A stretch of 7,799 nt of DNA from an uncultured Bacilli bacterium (GTDB taxonomy: Bacteria > Bacillota_I > Bacilli_A > RF39 > UBA660): NCBI GenBank assembly GCA_934085635.1, contig CAKOHL010000053.1, positions 1-7,799 on the forward strand, written 5' to 3'. This document shows, in pieces, positions 5,528 to 7,799 of this stretch (position 1 is the first letter of the stretch; each line of letters opens with the position of its first letter). A program made the translations under genes and the position numbers. Below the pieces are notes generated by a model. It was not told where the DNA came from. It worked only from the letters and a program-made list of their open reading frames with translations, and searched no databases.

Positions 5528-6599
5528 AAAATTGAATAAAAAGAAACTTATAACATTTATATTAGTATTAATAATTTCAATATTACTAATAATAAGTGGT
5601 TTTATACTAAAGGGGTTTAGTTCAGTAAGCAAGAAAGAAGAATATCATAACTTTGAAGTAACTGAAGGAAGTACTGGATATCAAGTAATAGATAAATTAG
5701 AAAAAGAAGGACTTATAAGAAATGCATTCTTACTAAAAGTATACTCTAAAATAAGTGGTAAGCAAAGTGTAAGAGTAGGTATATACAAAATAAGTACAGA
5801 TATGAATAGTATTGAAATACTTGAACTACTTAATAGCAATAACAGCATTAACACTGACGAAACAACTCTTAACTTTTATCCAGGAGAAAACGTAAGAGAC
5901 TTAACTAAAAAAGTAACTACTTTAACAAATATAACTGAAGAAGAATTTATAAGTACACTAAAAGACAAAACATACTTAAAAAAACTAATAAATAAATATT
6001 GGTTTCTAACTGATGAAATACTAAACGATGACATCTACTATAGCTTAGAAGGGTACTTATATCCAGACTCATACAGCATACTTAAAACTTACAAATCAGA
6101 AGACATAATAGAAATGCTATTAAATAACACAGACAAGAAACTAAGTCAAATTAAAAGCAAAATAGAAACAAGCGAGTATTCTCTTCACGAAGTACTTACA
6201 CTAGCAAGTATAGTAACTTTAGAAAGTGGTGGAAGTTCTGACTCTAAAAAAATCGCAGGAGTATTCATAAACAGACTAAACAACAACTGGAGCCTTGGAA
6301 GTGACGTAACAACTTACTATGCAGCAAAAGTAAACTTAGCAGACAGAGATCTAACAAATGCTGAAATAAATAATTGCAATAATAAATACAACACTAGATG
6401 CTCAGGTATATCTCTTCCAGTCGGACCTATATGTAATCCACTAGTAACTGTAATCACAGATGTGCTAAATCCAGAAAAAAGTGAATACTACTACTTTGTA
6501 AGTGACAAAAACAAAAAAATATACTACAGTAAAACATTAAACGAACACGAAGAAACAATAAGGAATTTAAAAAAGGAGGGACTATGGTATGAATACTAA
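5517..6599 (+). CDS. mltG: Endolytic murein transglycosylase MltG (YceG-like)
   Basis: MltG cuts nascent glycan strands at the outer face of the membrane and so ends peptidoglycan polymerisation. The product has 360 residues from the ATG at 5517. I prefer this to the in-frame ATG at 5505 because GGAG (5507-5510) lies six bases before it, whereas 5505 has no Shine-Dalgarno site. A short basic cytoplasmic start is followed by one membrane helix (about 10-32). A LysM-like region (about 45-125) contains VTEGSTGYQVIDKLEKEGL. The YceG catalytic domain follows, with EGYLYPDSY (178-186), the active-site segment LASIVTLESGG (229-239) whose Glu236 is the expected catalytic acid, INRLNNNWSLGSDVTTYY (251-268) and SLPVGPICNP (299-308). 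Three cysteines (287, 295, 306) lie in the extracellular domain, which is unusual for Bacillota. It overlaps yrzB and trmR by 11 nt each. Confidence 0.93.
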   Translation: MVTRKLNKKKLITFILVLIISILLIISGFILKGFSSVSKKEEYHNFEVTEGSTGYQVIDKLEKEGLIRNAFLLKVYSKISGKQSVRVGIYKISTDMNSIEILELLNSNNSINTDETTLNFYPGENVRDLTKKVTTLTNITEEEFISTLKDKTYLKKLINKYWFLTDEILNDDIYYSLEGYLYPDSYSILKTYKSEDIIEMLLNNTDKKLSQIKSKIETSEYSLHEVLTLASIVTLESGGSSDSKKIAGVFINRLNNNWSLGSDVTTYYAAKVNLADRDLTNAEINNCNNKYNTRCSGISLPVGPICNPLVTVITDVLNPEKSEYYYFVSDKNKKIYYSKTLNEHEETIRNLKKEGLWYEY

Positions 6600-7173
6600 T
6601 AGTTTTTTCTCTGTAATAGAAGAATATGCAGAAAAAGAAAATGTACCTATAATGAAAAAAGATAGCATTGACTATCTTTTAGAATTTATTAGAAACAATA
6701 ATATAAAAGACGTACTAGAAATAGGCTCAGCAATAGGCTATTCTGCACTTAAAATCTCAACCACTGGTGCAAATGCAACAACAATAGAAAGAGATGAAGA
6801 AAGATATAAAATAGCTGTAGAAAACATAAATAAAAGTAATTACAAAAATCAAATAAACATAATATTATCTGATGCACTTGATGTAAACTTAACTGAAAAA
6901 TATGACCTCATATTTATAGATGCAGCAAAAGGTAAAAATAAAGAATTCATAGACAAATTTAAAAAGAACTTAAAAACTAATGGCTTTATAATAATAGACA
7001 ATATGGACTTTCACGGACTAGTAGGTAAAAGTAGTGAAATTAAAAAAAGAAGACTAAGAAGCCTAGTAAGAAAAATAGAATCATTCATAGAATATATGGA
7101 AAATCAAATAGAATTCAAAGTAACAAAAATAAACGTAGGAGATGGACTATATCTCTTAGAAAGGAATAACTAA
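6589..7173 (+). CDS. trmR: SAM-dependent O-methyltransferase, TrmR-like (YrrM family)
   Basis: The 194-residue class I methyltransferase belongs to the COMT-like family. Motif I is LEIGSAIGYSALKIS (43-57), an acidic residue for SAM ribose binding follows in TTIERDE (Glu67), LSDALD (93-98) is the adenine-side motif, and the divalent-metal ligands are probably Asp111 in FIDAAKGK and Asp137-Asn138 in IIIDNMDF. In Bacillus subtilis the gene at this operon position, TrmR, methylates 5-hydroxyuridine at tRNA position 34 to 5-methoxyuridine, the step after U32-family hydroxylation. Here the next gene is indeed a U32 protein, which supports the same role. A strong GGAGG (6575-6579) lies nine bases before the ATG, inside the end of mltG. 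Specificity is inferred from context; a generic catechol-type O-methyltransferase is the alternative. Confidence 0.85.
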   Translation: MNTNSFFSVIEEYAEKENVPIMKKDSIDYLLEFIRNNNIKDVLEIGSAIGYSALKISTTGANATTIERDEERYKIAVENINKSNYKNQINIILSDALDVNLTEKYDLIFIDAAKGKNKEFIDKFKKNLKTNGFIIIDNMDFHGLVGKSSEIKKRRLRSLVRKIESFIEYMENQIEFKVTKINVGDGLYLLERNN

Positions 7174-7174
7174 A

Positions 7175-7799
7175 ATGGATAAATACTTTTTAATACCAAA
7201 TAATAAAAATGATTTAACTGATAACTTAATACTTCCATTAGAAAACCACAGTATAGGTTTTGATGTTTACTTTAAAGTAGAAGAAATAAATGCACTAGCA
7301 AAAGAAAAAAACGTAAGTGTAATAATAAATAGATTTATGCATAAAACTGATATAGAAAACATAAAAAGTATAATTGAAAAATTAGAAAACATCGCATACT
7401 ACTTTATAGAAGACCTAGGACTTACATACTTCTTACCAAAAGAAAAAGTAGTAATAACTCAAAATCACATAATAAACAACTACGAATCAGTAAACTACTT
7501 TAAAACTCTAGGATATGAAAATGTTTTAATAAATAATGACCTAACAATAGAAGAACTAAAAGAAATAGAAGAAAAAACAGAAAGTAATCTATTTATGTAC
7601 TATATAGGTAAAAATAATCTAATGTACTCTAAAAGACACTTAATAACTAGTTATAGTGATCACAAAGGTATAAACTTAGAAAACAAAAAAGAAATAGATG
7701 AAAAAATGTCAGGATATAAACGATTAATAAAAGAAGAAAAATGTGGTACTTGCATATTTAATCATTCCATCTATAGTGCAAATAAATACTTAAAAGAAT
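7175..7799 (+). CDS. Peptidase U32 family protein, TrhP-like, N-terminal part (3' end outside window)
   Basis: The frame starts at ATG 7175, one base after the trmR stop, with AAGGA (7161-7165) as ribosome site, and stays open for 208 codons to the window edge. The start MDKYFLIPNN, the early FDVYFKVEEI (29-38), the strand IAYYFIEDLGL (73-83) and the core MYSKRHLITSY (150-160) followed by a SDHKG turn fit the short U32 proteins of the YrrN/TrhP1 type. Their partners hydroxylate tRNA U34 with a prephenate-dependent mechanism, and the adjacent TrmR then methylates it. The usual U32 cysteine before the SxR core seems to be leucine here (Leu149), while Cys190 and Cys193 follow in KCGTC. Despite the family name, proteolysis is doubtful. 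A second U32 gene may follow outside the window, as in Bacillus. Confidence 0.75.
   Translation, partial: MDKYFLIPNNKNDLTDNLILPLENHSIGFDVYFKVEEINALAKEKNVSVIINRFMHKTDIENIKSIIEKLENIAYYFIEDLGLTYFLPKEKVVITQNHIINNYESVNYFKTLGYENVLINNDLTIEELKEIEEKTESNLFMYYIGKNNLMYSKRHLITSYSDHKGINLENKKEIDEKMSGYKRLIKEEKCGTCIFNHSIYSANKYLKE

Noticed and set aside
1..7799. CRISPR array, insertion sequence, prophage or toxin-antitoxin module
   Set aside because: No regularly spaced repeats, transposase, terminal inverted repeats, phage genes or toxin-antitoxin pair are visible. Apart from the left edge, composition and gene order look like stable chromosome.

Overview
The window reads as chromosomal DNA from a very AT-rich Bacillota, most likely an uncultured host-associated Bacilli of the RF39/Erysipelotrichia-like ('Tenericutes-like') kind. 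The lineage is inferred. The evidence is the low GC of almost all coding DNA, the Firmicutes gene order ireB-ruvX-yrzB-mltG-trmR-U32, Gram-positive style Shine-Dalgarno sites and surface proteins with Flg_new (InlB B-repeat) modules. Every tryptophan codon examined is TGG and ireB ends in TGA, so the standard bacterial code applies, not the Mycoplasma code.

Layout. (1) 3-272: the 3' end of a gene cut by the window edge, encoding a lectin-like DUF6273-type C-terminus. It is GC-rich and A-poor, unlike everything else here. (2) 273-432: an intergenic region with an extended -10 promoter (302-331) and a potentially structured leader RNA (341-418). (3) 433-3709: a two-gene surface operon, a lipoprotein with two Flg_new repeats and an 848-residue secreted protein with a Flg_new-like module and a probable right-handed beta-helix, closed by a terminator. 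(4) 3774-4271: a small HD-domain phosphohydrolase whose promoter lies directly behind that terminator. (5) 4272-4615: an intergenic region holding a bidirectional terminator, a candidate minus-strand small RNA with its own promoter, tRNA-Lys(CTT) on the minus strand with promoter and terminator, and a divergent promoter for the next operon. (6) 4616-7799: the conserved operon ireB, ruvX, yrzB, mltG, trmR and a U32-family gene that runs off the right edge.

The last operon combines control of cell-wall stress signalling (IreB, target of the PASTA kinase), resolution or rRNA processing (RuvX), glycan-strand termination (MltG) and wobble-uridine modification of tRNA (TrmR plus the U32 protein). 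Its genes are tightly coupled: a 4-nt overlap, then three successive overlaps of exactly 11 nt. The most unusual signals are the candidate small RNA at 4278-4350, the folded leader at 341-418 and the A-depleted lectin-like gene end at 3-272. All three are hypotheses from sequence reading alone.
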